64,000 nucleotides of DNA from Lophius americanus (GCA_037951165.1 JBBDHG010000043.1:2540501-2604500), one strand, 5' to 3'; positions 41,268 to 53,452 are shown, counted from the first letter of the stretch. The notes: generated by a model from the sequence alone, not told the origin. Made by a program: numbers and translations.

Positions 41268-41345
41268 AACAATGATGATGATGATGATTAATAATAAATA
41301 ATAACAATTGCTAACAATAATAAAGATAATAATAATAATAAAATC
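41268..41345. repeat. GAT and AAT trinucleotide microsatellites
   Basis: (GAT)n near 41272-41289 followed by AATAATAATAA-type runs to ~41342. Just downstream, 41480-41525 holds three copies of the 17-base unit GTTGAAGGTTATAATAG. Confidence 0.8.
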
Positions 41346-42369
41346 AAAGGTTTAATCATCCCGATTATTCCCGACTAAGGAATGCACCGCAAAACCAAGT
41401 GGAACAAGAACAGATGCATGAGCAGGTTTCTAAGACACAACGTCCAAACTTCATTGGACAATATCCTTCATCGTTATAGCAGTTGAAGGTTATAATAGTT
41501 GAAGGTTATAATAGTTGAAGGTTATAGCAGGACCACTATTAGCAGGAGGAGCACATGTTGGCAGAAACTTCCTAGAAATCTGGCTTTACCAGGGAAAAGT
41601 CTTTTTCTCTCCAGGTGAAACAGGGAGTTTCCCCGTATGATAACACGCATGGAGACGACAGTATCTTCTCTCAGATGTTCAGGAATGACTTTATCAGGAT
41701 ATGATCCCAGCCTGCTGTAGATTAGGCACACAGCACGGAGCCACTAGCTGATAAGAAGATGAAGAAGATTAGGGTCAAGGGTCAACAGGCTGACTCACTC
41801 GAGTGGCCTAATTGTTTGGAAGACAATGAATGAATGAAACCTCGTCATCATGATAAAGACCCTCCCAAAGGAAAACCAGGATTCATCCCATGCTCCACAT
41901 TATAATGTGTATAACCGATTCTATTATCAACATTATATGTAGTAGATCAATTAATTAAAGTCTCATATACCATTAATTGTCTGATATGACAACTAATGGT
42001 AGTTGGAGCTGCTCCTCTTAATGGCTCCCTTGCTTCTAACTTTACTACATGAATATTCTAATCAGTGACTACATTTATATATATATATATATAGTTTTAT
42101 TTAGTGCAATGCGCAATTTGTTTCTTTATTCTTTGATTAAATATTTTCGTGCTCATTTGTGCCTTTGTCATGGCAGTGGGAGCAGCACAAAACATGGAAT
42201 CTGACCGATTTAAGCCACTTCCATATGTGGTTCTGAATCAGACACAGATGGGATATTTGAAATGCAACCTCAGTCTCAACCGTCAGATTGGAATTCACGT
42301 AACTTTGACGTCATCTTCCATCGACATTCATAATGGAAGCTGGGCTGACCAGAGTCGCTTTTCACTCTA

Positions 42370-43310
42370 AAACATCACTATAAACGCTATAAACATCACT
42401 ATAAATGCTATAAACATCACTATAAATGCTATAAACATCACTATAAATGCTATAAACATCACTATAAATGCTATGAACATCACTATAAACTCTACAAACA
42501 TCATTATAAACGCTATAAAGACCATTATAAACGATATAAACACCATTAAAAATGCTATATACATAACTATAAACATCATTATAAACTATAAACACGAGTA
42601 CAAACGCTATGCTAACCACTATAAACGCTATAACAATCATTATAAATGCTATAAACATCACTATTAATGTTATATACATCACTATAACCTCTATAAACAT
42701 CTCTATAAACTCTATACACACAATATAAACACTTTAAACATCACTTTGAATGGTATAAAAACCTCTAAACATGCTATAGAAAACATTATAAACGCTAAAA
42801 ACCATCACTATAAATGCTATAAACATCTCTATAAATGCTATAAACATCACTATAAACTCTATAAACAACACTTTAAACTCTATAAACATCTCTATAAACT
42901 CTATAAACAACATTTTAAACTCTATAAACATCTCTATAAACATCTCTATAAACTCTATTAACACCAGTATAAACGCTTTAAACGCCACTATAAATGGTTT
43001 AAACACCTCTATACATGCTATAGAAAACATTATAAACGCTAAAAACATCACTTTAAATGCTATAAACATCACTATAAACTCTATAAACATCTCTATAAAC
43101 TCTATAAACATCACTATAAACTCTATAAACATCTCTATAAACTCTATAAACATCTCTATAAACTCTATAAACATCTCTATAAACTCTATAAACATCTCTA
43201 TAAACTCTATAAACATCTCTATAAACTCTATAAACACCAATATAAACGCTTTAAACGTCACTATAAATGGTTTAAACGCCTCTATACATGCTATAAACTG
43301 GACTGTTATT
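42370..43310. repeat. 21-bp minisatellite (~0.94 kb)
   Basis: Tandem 21-base units, core CTATAAACATCACTATAAA plus two bases. Subfamilies alternate (ATCACTATAAATG vs ATCTCTATAAACTC). Because the unit is a multiple of three with few stops, it opens long frames on both strands (heptapeptide MFIEFIE on minus at 42734-43261; HYKCYKH-type on plus). These are judged artefacts of the repeat. Confidence 0.92.
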
Positions 43311-43528
43311 ATTGATATATTAATGAGTATGAAACATTTTAAGATTTATTGTGGTGAACACAAATAAAATGTTCCTAGTTCATGATGAGTTATGTTGGCT
43401 AGTGGCATGTTTATTTTATGACTATATATACCATACATATAAGTAGAGCCGCTCTAAGATGTTCCGTGATGAAGAGGAGTTATCTGAATGAGTGAACTTT
43501 GTGTCTGCTGTGTGATGGCTATCAAGCA

Positions 43529-43538
43529 TCAAAGGTCA
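43529..43538 (+). promoter_or_regulatory. HNF4-type nuclear receptor site
   Basis: TCAAAGGTCA, ~100 bp upstream of the TATA-like box of the apolipoprotein-like gene. It matches the downstream half of a DR1 (AGGTCAAAGGTCA). HNF4 control of apolipoprotein genes in liver is established for the family; binding here is inferred. Confidence 0.45.
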
Positions 43539-43635
43539 GCCAACTCAAACACTGCCCTCATCTTGTCCGTCCCCTCCTTTGCCCTGGAGTCACTGATTGA
43601 GTGGTGATAAGCCGTGATTAAGTCATCGTCTGGAG

Positions 43636-43700
43636 CTTTAAAAACCTCGGGCTCGCTGACAGAAAGCACCGTTAGGTCCAAGAAGCCCCAGGAGTTACAG
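43636..43700 (+). promoter_or_regulatory. TATA-like box and non-coding first exon of the apolipoprotein-like gene
   Basis: CTTTAAAAAC at 43636-43645 is a TATA-like box. A short exon probably starts near 43665 and ends at 43700 (...GGAGTTACAG) before a GTTCGT donor. The next acceptor TTTTCTCCAG at 43918-43927 opens the exon with the ATG. The GTTCGT donor is weak, so the boundary is provisional. Confidence 0.5.
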
Positions 43701-43820
43701 GTTCGTCCTTCGGCTGCTTCTCTATCGCTGTTTCTATGAGACTGTAGACAAAAATGTTTTATTTAAAGAAGTCCCACTGACTGTTATTACACTGTTACTA
43801 TACTGTTATTTATATTTCTT

Positions 43821-43849
43821 GGAGAGAGAGAGAGAGAGAGAGAGAGAGA
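43821..43849. repeat. GA dinucleotide microsatellite
   Basis: About 14 GA units in the first intron of the apolipoprotein-like gene. Confidence 0.9.
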
Positions 43850-43949
43850 TATCACACATATTGTATAACTGCTTTAAGACACTTTATTATCGTTAACTCT
43901 GTGACTGATTCTTTACCTTTTCTCCAGGTTGGTTTGACCATTCGCCGCT

Positions 43950-46266
43950 ATGAAGTTCTCCCTCATCGTCGCTCTTGTTGTTGTTCTGGCTGTCGCCCAT
44001 GGTAAGACATTTTTATTTATTCATAATGCATTTTAATGATCACTTATAGATTATAAACCACATAAACAAAAGTTCTGAATGTCTTGTTGATTTAATCTAC
44101 GCAGCTACAAGCATGTTTCATCACAACTTAACCAGTGTGACCAGTTTTTCCTTTAAAGTTGCTCATCACGGGGTCTTATAAAGTTTTTATAAAGATTCAA
44201 AAAAGTTAACTAAGTCGATTCTGATTTTCTAAAAGTCCAAAATGGTGATTTTCTCAGTTTTACTCCTTAAAAAGTCAAAATACACCCGTGTATTATTCAC
44301 AAGGTCCTAAATATTTTCACGTTTATTAAGTTTATTTCTTTCTAATATGCTCATTTAAATGCTTTTCAATCCTTTGGATCAAAAAAACCCAGTATTTTAT
44401 TTTTTTTTTTACACACAGAGTTCTCTAAATAAACAAGCTTACTTTGCATATATGTATATATATTTTATATTTCTATTTCATATTTTATCTGGCATGGATG
44501 TAAAAAAATTGTAAAAGCATTTCAAATGTCTTAAATTGAAGTGATTAAAACCTGCAGAGCTCCTGCAGAGACGCTGTTAGAACTCTGACGGCGTGATGGT
44601 ACTACTCCAACTGTCTGATAACTGTAGAGGCTTCAGATGAAGATGCAGTCATGTGTTTTCACAGGCTCTGATGCCATGTCAGTGGTGAAGCGTGACGTCC
44701 AGGCCGAGGTGGACAAAATCACCAAGATGATCCAGGACATGTCCGCCAGCTTCAGCTCCACCACCAACGAGATGGTGGAGCGGGTGAAGGCTATGGAGAT
44801 GACCAACACCGCACAGTAAGTCCAATCTACTGCTTCAACCCCCAACATGCACCAACCAGGCTGCGTTCGGCATCTCATGGATGTCTTAGGGAGAAAATCA
44901 GATTTTTCTGTCTGGTTATTTTGAATCGGCTTGTAATGTTTGGAGTGTCAAGAAGAATTTATTTGATTTAGAGGCAAGAAAAGGACAAATGAAAGTTCAA
45001 GAGGGACTATCTTTTTTTTTCTCGGCAGCTTTTGAATTGATAATTTTTCTTCTCCAGAGAATATCTGAATAAACTAAAAGACTTTGCATCACTCAACATC
45101 AAACCTGACAAATAGTTGTATCTTTTAGTATCTTGGACTTTCTGCATTGTTTATGTTTTGTTGTTTCTCTAAAAAAGGGATTGTCGAACTGACTCTTAGA
45201 GGAGGTCATCTTGTCTGGAGCATTTCTGGCTTCACTCTCTCTTCCTCAACAGTCGTTTGATATTTCCAACTAAAAACCCCTAATTTAATGTTTTGTTGTT
45301 TCCATGGAAACCTGATTTTTCTGACGTCTGCATCTTCTCCACCACATACCAGGCAAACTATACTTCCTAGCTCAGCGAACTTCATACATACATACATATA
45401 TACACGTATATAAAAGGCTTATGTCTTCACAAAACTTTATATATACATAGAAAATACAAAAGTAGTTGTGCCTTTGGGTGTTTTCAATATTAGACCATTC
45501 AGTTTTGTTTGGTTACCATGGCAACATGTTGCCATGGTAAACTACACATTCGATTTTCACCTTATCCAAATAAAGGATCCATTATAGACGGTTGTTGGTT
45601 CACATCTTCACAACATATATCCAAAAATAATCTAAGCCTTGCGCTCGGACTGTGAACATGTTATACACTGATGGATTCTTTTTCTTTGCATATTTTTGAG
45701 TTATTTTATTAGTTATTCACTACAACTTTTTACTGCACAAGTTTATTCATTCGAATTTCCAAAATACTCAAATATTTATAAAATTATAGAAATTGCATAA
45801 CAGAACAAGACTTTGGAGAAAACAACATTTATTGTTGCAGCTACTTGCAAAACGAAAGGCTTGGTGCTAAATATTGGTATTAAATGATCCGTTTGAGGTG
45901 AAACTCTGGTGTTGGACCGCTCAGGAGGGGAAAACCAAACCCTTCTTTATTTAAATGTTAGCAGTGATGAACACGAGGTTTTCATCTCCTCCACCTGCTT
46001 ACAGGTCCTACATGGAAGATAGCAGATCCAAGATCCAGCCCCTGGTTGACAGGGTCCAGATTGAGGCAGCCAAGCTGCAGGAGCAGGTCAAGCCCTTCAT
46101 CGCCAACATCGAGGAGGAGTTCAAGCCCGTGATGGACAACTTCAACGCTCAGGTCCGGCCTATGACCGACAACGTCCACGCTCAGGTCAAACCTCTGACC
46201 GACATGATGGTGCAGTTCTTCCAGCAGGTGATGGACCAGACCAAAGCCCTGCTCCCCCCACAGTAA
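43950..46266 (+). CDS. type-4 antifreeze protein / 14-kDa apolipoprotein-like secreted protein
   Basis: Secreted amphipathic-helix protein of the type-4 ice-structuring/exchangeable apolipoprotein family. Exons 43950-44001, 44665-44815, 46005-46266 join in phases 1 and 2 to 465 bases, 154 residues plus TAA. Residues 1-21 (MKFSLIVALVVVLAVAHGSDA) are a signal peptide. The mature part is charged and helix-forming. From residue 96 prolines recur at 98, 109, 120, 131 (VKP, FKP, VRP, VKP), the 11-residue period of apolipoprotein/type-4 antifreeze helices. It lacks cysteine. Lipid binding is the likelier ancestral role; ice binding cannot be judged from sequence. At 154 residues it exceeds the ~126-128 recalled for type-4 antifreeze proteins. 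Four-exon structure with a 5' UTR intron fits apolipoproteins. A less likely alternative is an apoA-II/14-kDa apolipoprotein orthologue. Confidence 0.85.
45513..45540. promoter_or_regulatory. 28-bp perfect palindrome with two RFX X-box-like sites
   Basis: TTACCATGGCAACA followed by its exact inverse complement. Left site GTTACCATGGCAAC (45512-45525) fits the X-box consensus exactly. Right site GTTGCCATGGTAAA (45528-45541) has one mismatch. Located in the last intron of the apolipoprotein-like gene, ~0.5 kb before its last exon. Confidence 0.7.
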
Positions 46267-46363
46267 ATTTGGTTCTTTCCAGCTGCACTGACCGGGCCGG
46301 AGCTCGCTCTGTGCTTCAGTGACTGTCAGACTCCTCCGTCTCTCCACACGTTTGAATGTCATC

Positions 46364-46424
46364 AATAAAGGGGTTTGAAAGTGGCCACTGTGAGCAGACT
46401 GGTTCTTGGGGTTATTCAAATAAA
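46364..46424 (+). other. poly(A) signals of the apolipoprotein-like gene
   Basis: AATAAA at 46364-46369, 98 bases after the stop, and a second AATAAA at 46419-46424. The first is likely the main signal, giving a ~120-base 3' UTR. Confidence 0.7.
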
Positions 46425-49400
46425 GCAATGTCAAATTTATTAGGTTCATTTATGAACAGCCAAAGGCTGAGTGATTAAATCCACTGTAGCGGGATCTAAT
46501 GAGAAGTGCTGGGGTCCGAATCGATACAACCTCTGACCTTTGGGTCACCTGTGCTTTCCATCATTTATGGTTCCATATTCTGAAGCAGGCTGTCAAATAG
46601 GTTGGAGTCCGTGGAAAACATCAGGCTGATGAAATCAAGTCGAATTCATGCAGCATTCTATTCAGACTGATAATTAACCCGGGTGGTGTATGAAGCTGAA
46701 CAGAACCTGCTTCGTTTAATCTTATCTCAGCGACCGTTAATCTCAGGAGGAATGAAAATTAAATCACTTCAAAACATGTAAAAAACAAACAACAGCTGAT
46801 AAACATCAGATGTATTTGATTTTTAATTAATAGTTGAATACAGTCGGTCACTTTGTGATAAATACATGAAATACATTTGTTTTACATTCTTAACAATCCT
46901 CAGAATGAGAAATTTACATCAGGCATTTAATTCCACGTGAAGAAAAAAAACGGTGAACCGGTGTAAGTTTGACAAATTCCTTTTTTGCAAATTGCCTATT
47001 AACATTTTTCCTACCAGTCAAATTCCCCCATTTCCCGGCATCCCATCCAGACAAAAACGACGTAAGGTACCACAAACCGCAGCGACGTGAGCCAATGAAA
47101 TGATGCTTAAAGGATTAATTGGCATCAAAATCAAAGAATATAGACATTTAAAGATAGAAAGTGGGTCAGAATTAAAAACAGTTCATTCATTATCTACCAA
47201 TAAATCACCCAAAATCCAAATAATATGGATTGGTACATTATTATTATTTTTTTGACATTTCTATCAGTTCTATCCGCGCAAAGGTTTAATTTCTAAAATC
47301 TTGGCGCTAAAACCCAGTTGACACCCAGAACACCTTAAACCCACATGCTGGTTTCACAGATGAAAAAATGGAGTCAAATCTTTGCTCCTGATCAAAAAAT
47401 GAAATAAAAATTAAACCGTAAAACCGATTTAAATTGAAACGAGGCAGAAAAAAAAAATCCCCATAAAAGTTGGTACAACATGCTGACAAATGTCATTTTT
47501 ACTGATCTGAAGGGCAGCACTTCTTAAAGGCTCCACTTTTTTACATCGACCATAATATTCCTTTTCGGAGAAACGTGTCTGGGTTCTAATGGGTTTTAAG
47601 ACACTCTATTATTACACAAGCACTCAAAGGGAAATCAGATCACAGCGTCAGAATCTGTGAGATGTTCTACAGGATGTTGAAGCCTGCGTCTCGGAGCAGT
47701 AAGGGAGACAATGACTTGTTGTCAGTTTAGCCACAAAACAACAAAATCACTAGTCTTCCACGCCGCTCTGGACTCCTTCATCCACTCCCAGGAGATTGAC
47801 ACTTCTGTTCTCAAAATAGGTGCCACACTTTATTTTAGCAGATTAAAAACATGCAAAACATTTTTTCCCCCCGCTAGAAAGAAACAAATAAATTACTAAA
47901 TGCAATTATTCATCCATTTGCTTGCGTGCGCCTCTCCAGTTCTGCTGCCAGCCTACAGGATGAACTCAAGGTGGCCTCCTTGAGCCAACGCCTGATCCCA
48001 GACCTCCCGTGGGAAATGAGGGAGGGCTGGAGGCGCTTTTCACAAAGCCACCATCCTTCAACTTCCTCCAGCCCCCAAAGCTCCGGGTTGAAGGCCGGAG
48101 CCTGTTCGCCTCGTTAGAAGAGGCGGTCGCGAGCGACCTTCTCCTTGTGCTGGCCGAGATTAAATGAATAAATTGGCAACCAGTCAAAGAGCTCCAACTG
48201 TTGCTCAAGAGAACCAGGAGAGATTCTGCTGCACCATTATTTAAACGGCTGCAATTATCTCTGCGTGGCTACATCTGTCTTTCATCGAACAGGTTCCCTT
48301 TTTTAATCGCGGTCATCATCTGGCATCTGGTGTTTCCCTTAAAGTAGTTTAGCATCACACATCACACAAAAGCTGAAGAGAGAACATAAACAAAACAAAA
48401 CCAACAGTCTGTATGGATTAAGACGAGGCTGAAGAGTCAGGCAGAAGCAGAATGCTGATTATATGCCCGGTCCTCAATCCCATCTGCGTAAACTAGCCTC
48501 TAGAAATAAAATCCAATCAAAGAAAAGCCTTTAAATCATTCTTTTGAAATCTAAAACACATTCTTAACTGGATGTTGGCTTTATTCCAGAAGCCAGAACC
48601 ACAAGATAGAAATATTTTTTCTAACATGCTATTTTACTGGCTCTCCAGTATTAAACAAAAAAAAACGTTGTTTTTTTTTCTTTTAACATTATTTGCATTA
48701 TTTCACAATATACATATTAACAGAATGTCATAATGTGAGACGTCAGAAACAGATGAGCGGTGCGATTATAACAACTAAGCTCAATTTTTATAAAATAAAA
48801 ATAAAAGCATTGAATTTGTCGACAAAAAAAAAGTGTTTCTTTTAACCACTATTTTAAATAAGTAAATAAATAAACATACTTCTATCTTTGTGCAAATGGG
48901 AGTCTTGGACACGACACGCAGTTCATCTACCTTGAAACCTGGAAGCAACAGTTTGGTGTGAACCCGTGGAGGTCCAGATGTTCTGGAGGAAGGACAGGAG
49001 GAGGCAGAGGGATGAATGGATGAAGGTGAGGAGGAGGGATGCGGGGCGAAGGAGGGGGGAGGGAGTTCGCATCAGGGTTATCTTTCAGAAAAAAACTGTG
49101 TGTCACTGCTGGTTGGCAACAACCCTGCACACTGGAACCGAGAGAGAAAAAAAAAACCCAAGACGAGCTTTGGCTCGGTCCCGGCGCCGTGTTTGTGAGT
49201 TCTGACGTCACTGCCATCAGAGTCCGGCTGATTCAGCCGTCAGACAGGAAAACTACAACGTCCAGAAACAATATTAACCCCCAGATGTGATAACCTTCCA
49301 TCTGAATGAAGTCTTAGAAGCATTTAACTACGTTATTCATGACAGAATAATAGTAGCCACAGCAAATAGAGCAATGAAGGCAATTTAATCTGCATCCATA

Positions 49401-51336
49401 TGTAATAATAATTATTCTTCTTTATTTGTTTAAGGCATTTTCTCCAGTCTCAGAATTTTCTGTTTTCGGCTGCTGAAGCACCAGTTCGACATTTGATCCA
49501 GGATAATGCAAAAGACATTCCTCATCATTTTTTAATCAGTGATTGATTAATTTAGACAACTTTTTTGACTTAATAATGGAAATAAAGATTGCCCTAATCA
49601 ATATCAATCTGCAACACTGTCGGAGCGCCTGCCTGACACACAAATAAATGTTCAGTTGATGAGACGAAGTCTCAAAAGAAAGCGACATTACATGCTTGAC
49701 TCAGACGATTAGTCACTGCGGGGAGCTGCAAACTCATTATTTTCATTGTAGAAGTCAAACATTTTGGACTTTTCTCTCTCCTCACGCCCTGCTGAGAGCT
49801 GCAGCATCCGTGCGCCGCACATTCTCCAGCCCACAGGTTGCAGGTGAAGGGCTGTGCATCTCCAATGATCAACAATTGGAGATGCAGAAGAGAAAGCAGC
49901 GTTCTGAGTGTCTTAAGTCAGCTTTTGAAGGAAGATGTGCAAGTCAGTGGTTTCGCACTGGCGTCTCGCCATTTTGTTAATGTTTCAGCTGGACGTAGAA
50001 CACGGACACATACTGCAGTGAATAATTCCCACTGACGCAAATCAGAAATAGCTCTTAAATTCTTGGTGTTGCACCAACATGTGAACCTTTATATTCCAAT
50101 CATCTCTCTCTTTATGGAATAAACGGACTACAAACGGCTGTCGGCGGTTTTCTTTTTGCCTTGTCTTTAGTTGCGTTTTCTTCACTTTTTGTAACATATT
50201 TCCTCTTTTTTGGACAAAACTGTAGATTCTTTTCTGCCTCTGCCTGAAGAAAATTGAATAATTTTTGCTGCATTCTCAACTCTGCAGCTGCGGAGTTGCA
50301 TGTAACGTGACCGTGTGAGACTGACTCTTCTTCATCCTGACAGGGGACGCATAGGAGGATGCCAGTATTTACTGAAACTTGATAGCATGTCAGCCAACAG
50401 TGCTGCCATCTCCCCGGACCCCCTACACACACACAGCCTTTAGGTTTGAGCGCGTGCACTGCACAGACACAATGAAACCTGATCTGAGAGTGTGTGAGTG
50501 TGCCTTTCTAGTATCTGTGTCCATGCATGGCAGTGAGGTGTGTGCGTGCCGGTCTAAGATGTGCAGGTTGTTGGATGACCTGTTGCACGAGGGACGATCA
50601 AGAGGCTGCGTCTATGTTCACCTTAATGGTAAAAACAAGGTCGCAGAAGCAGAATGGAGCAGTTGCACAACTGGAAATCAATAAGAGAAGACGGACAGTT
50701 GCATGAACGAAAAAAAAAAAGGGCTTCTTTGGATTTCAGGGAGCACCATTATTACAAAAATTATTCAAAAGCGATATATTAAGTCAGAACAATACCCAAT
50801 ACACGGTACAATGAGAATAACGCTGATTTATCTGATGGTGAAATTATCGGCACTTACCGCTCCTGAATTCGGCACCCGGGGTCATCCGCAAGGCGTTGAT
50901 TGCAGGAGCGTTTAAAAGAGCAATTTTCATCGCACAGAAAGGCAGAAAGCAGAGCCTTTGTGAAAAAAAATTTAAACTCACTTGATTTTTAAAAAAAGAA
51001 AGAAAAAGAGAGAGGTTGTTTAAATATATATAGGATTACAGAAAATGGTTTGGGGATGAGGGTCTAACACCTCGTGCTCTGGATAAGAGAGACGGTGTTG
51101 GCCCCTGAGGGAAAAAAAGATGGTGGTGTGTCTCCGGTGGCCGGTGGAGAACACTGATAGATATGTTTTTGCTGGCATGGGTTATGTTTTTACTCCGAAC
51201 TGACAGACAGACAGCCCCCATGCACACAGGTGCTATTCAAGGAAACTGTGTAAAAGTGACGTCACTGAGAAAAATCTAACACTCAAGTCCCTCCCACTAC
51301 ATGTTGCTCATTTTATATTTTTCCCATTTCTCCCTT

Positions 51337-51377
<41 letters not shown>

Positions 51378-52560
51378 CACTTCTCTCTCTCTCTGCTCTT
51401 TGTCCGCCTGTCGTTGCAGATCTCAATCTGTCTTTATCAGTTTCTCAGCCCATAAAGTACATTTCATTTCAACAAATGTAAATTTGCTTTAAACTCGTAA
51501 AAAAAAACAAAAAAACTCTGAAAGGCATCTGTCCATCTCTTCCTGCCCCCGTCTTCATCGTCCTTGTTCTCCTCTAAAGTCTCGCTCTCTCCCGCACACA
51601 CTTGGTGTCGGTCAAATACGCTTCGGTTTACAAACGGCATCATTCAATCCTTCAGTGTTTGTTTTCGTTTTGCCGTCATCAGCTGAATGCAAAGCATGCC
51701 CCACATTTCTTTGCTATTTGTGTGGCTTTTTGCAAATGTGTCTGATGTGAAACTAGCAAATGAAAGACCCCCCCCCCCACACACATAATTTTCATAGCCC
51801 TCCAATTTGGGGGCACATCCGTCTTTCGCTCTCTAATGCTGAAACACCACTTTGTGAAATTACAGTACAATTTTGAAAAGTAGAAACAGGCAGCAGGCAA
51901 TTCAGGTGCTCAGCCTCCACAACAATGGAGTGCTGGCCTTGGTGATGGTTGCTAGGTGATGGAGGAAATACAATGGACTCCTCTGAAACCAAAGGCCCTT
52001 TAAGTGGACTGACAGGAGCGAATTCATACGCACACACAAACACACACTCACAAAATGGAACGGTGCAAAGGGAAGGAGAGAGTAAGTGGAGCTGTGCACC
52101 TCTGCGGGCAGACGCTCGACCGCAATATTGCAGATGCTGTTTGGAACACTCAAAAAGGTGAATCTTTTTTTTCTTCTTCTTTGGGTAGCACACACAAGAA
52201 AACAATGTCTATTCTTGAATGTATTGGATAAATAAGTTGAGGGTGATTCTTTAGTTTTTGCAGACAGCTTGGGACAACCTGATAGTGGGAGATATGGTTT
52301 CAGACGGAGCAATGTATTGACCAATCACAGTCAATAGAACAACCATCAGTGGCTGCCCACGTCTGGCGGCCTTTTCTTCCCCCCCCCATCTGTAGGTCCA
52401 TTTCTCCATCCTCGCATGGAACCATCTATCTGCTGCCTCTTCTTATCAAATATCCACCCGGCCTCACGTCAGTCCGTCCAATCAGCCGGCTAAAGAAGCA
52501 ATATTATACACTGTCACCGTCTCATGTCCGTCAGCCCGTTCCTGGGCTCATAGAGGGAGG
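46425..52560. other. intergenic region without recognised genes
   Basis: No coding exon recognised on either strand. Contains an everted nuclear-receptor motif TGACCTTTGGGTCA (46534-46547), AT-rich stretches (48600-48880), purine-rich sequence (49000-49070), a hairpin at 49855-49886, a CT microsatellite (51340-51372) and a C-run (51770-51779). Several frames of 60-140 codons look like chance. Confidence 0.6.
51340..51372. repeat. CT microsatellite
   Basis: (CT)n run ending CTGTCTCC. Confidence 0.9.
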
Positions 52561-52574
52561 ACATGCAGTTATTA

Positions 52575-53045
52575 CAGAATGATCAACCATAAAATTAAAA
52601 CCACTGACAGAGGAGGCAAATAACATTGATTATCTTGTTACAATGATGCTGTCTTTTGTTGGGATGTATTTGGCAGCAGGTGAAAATTTTGTCCTTGAGA
52701 AGGGGCCAGATAGTGACGTCTAGCTGACTGGGTCAGAGCATCTCCAGAAGTGCAGGACTTATTGAGTGCTCCTAGTCTGCACTGGTTAGCGGGAAGGTTA
52801 GTCTGGGTTTGATCCCACAGAGGAGCCTGTGTAGCACAAATTGCTGGAAAAGTTCCTGCTGGTTCTGACAGAACATGCAGTGACATCACAGCTTGCTGCA
52901 GATGAGGCTGTTCAGCTGCAACCCACACTGACCTCCTCCCCCCTGCACAAAGAGCCTACAATGGAAGAAGGTAGGATGACCAGGTATGTGTGGTGAAGAG
53001 GTGGCACCATGATGTACTGTAGGAAGATGGAGTCAGTGGAGGCTG
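52575..53045 (+). mobile_element. Tc1-like transposon remnant with left end
   Basis: The left end ATCAACCATAAAATTAAAACC then CACTGACAGAGG matches the family's terminal repeat; GTTACAATGATGCTGTC, GACTGGGTCAGAGCATCTCC and AGCACAAATTGCTGGAAAAG follow in the family order. The 3' half is truncated near TCACAGCTTGCTGCAGATGA...CTACAATGGAAGAAGG. No open transposase. Confidence 0.65.
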
Positions 53046-53450
53046 AGTTTTCACTGCAAAAAACTCAAAGTCTTATCTTAAGTATATTTGTCTTGTCTCT
53101 AGTCCATATATCTCATTGCACCTGGTATAAGACACAATCACTTAATAAGTAACACATCAGGGCGACTTGATTAAAGACTTGATTTTAGAAAATACATTTT
53201 GAAAATATCTTAAATGTACAATGTGACTATTTCCAGCTCACTCAAAGACATATTTTCATCTTAAATTGCCTAGATATTACTTTCTTATCTTAATTCCAGA
53301 CATGATCATCTTAAATCTGGAACCCTGTCAATATTATACATTTAAATAAGATAAATGCACCTGAAATTAAGAAGTTGCGTGAATGGTAACAAAAACCAAG
53401 AGGCAGATATTTTAACTAATTACAGGCTAAAACACTTTCACTTTCATCCA

Positions 53451-53452
<2 letters not shown>

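Noticed and set aside
42149..42370. 73-codon plus frame (MLICAFVMAVGAAQNMESD...) just before the minisatellite
   Set aside because: Weak hydrophobic start only. The sequence (CCATATGTGGTTCTGAATCA..., TGACGTCATC) looks like a dispersed repeat; no family match.
42734..43261. 175-codon minus-strand frame of MFIEFIE-type heptapeptides
   Set aside because: It is produced by the 21-bp minisatellite; length a multiple of three keeps any frame open. No promoter, splice or homology support.
45982..46449. 155-codon minus frame antisense to the apolipoprotein-like exon
   Set aside because: Shadow of the repetitive coding exon on the opposite strand.
50112..50459. 115-codon minus frame (MHALKPKGCVC...)
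   Set aside because: No recognised domain and no neighbouring exons; likely chance or ancient repeat.
50861..50880. GAATTCGGCAC, like a cDNA cloning adaptor
   Set aside because: The match ends after 11 bases and surrounding sequence is continuous genomic; coincidence is likelier than contamination.
51902..52324. 140-codon minus frame
   Set aside because: No homology seen, low-complexity sections, no splice context.
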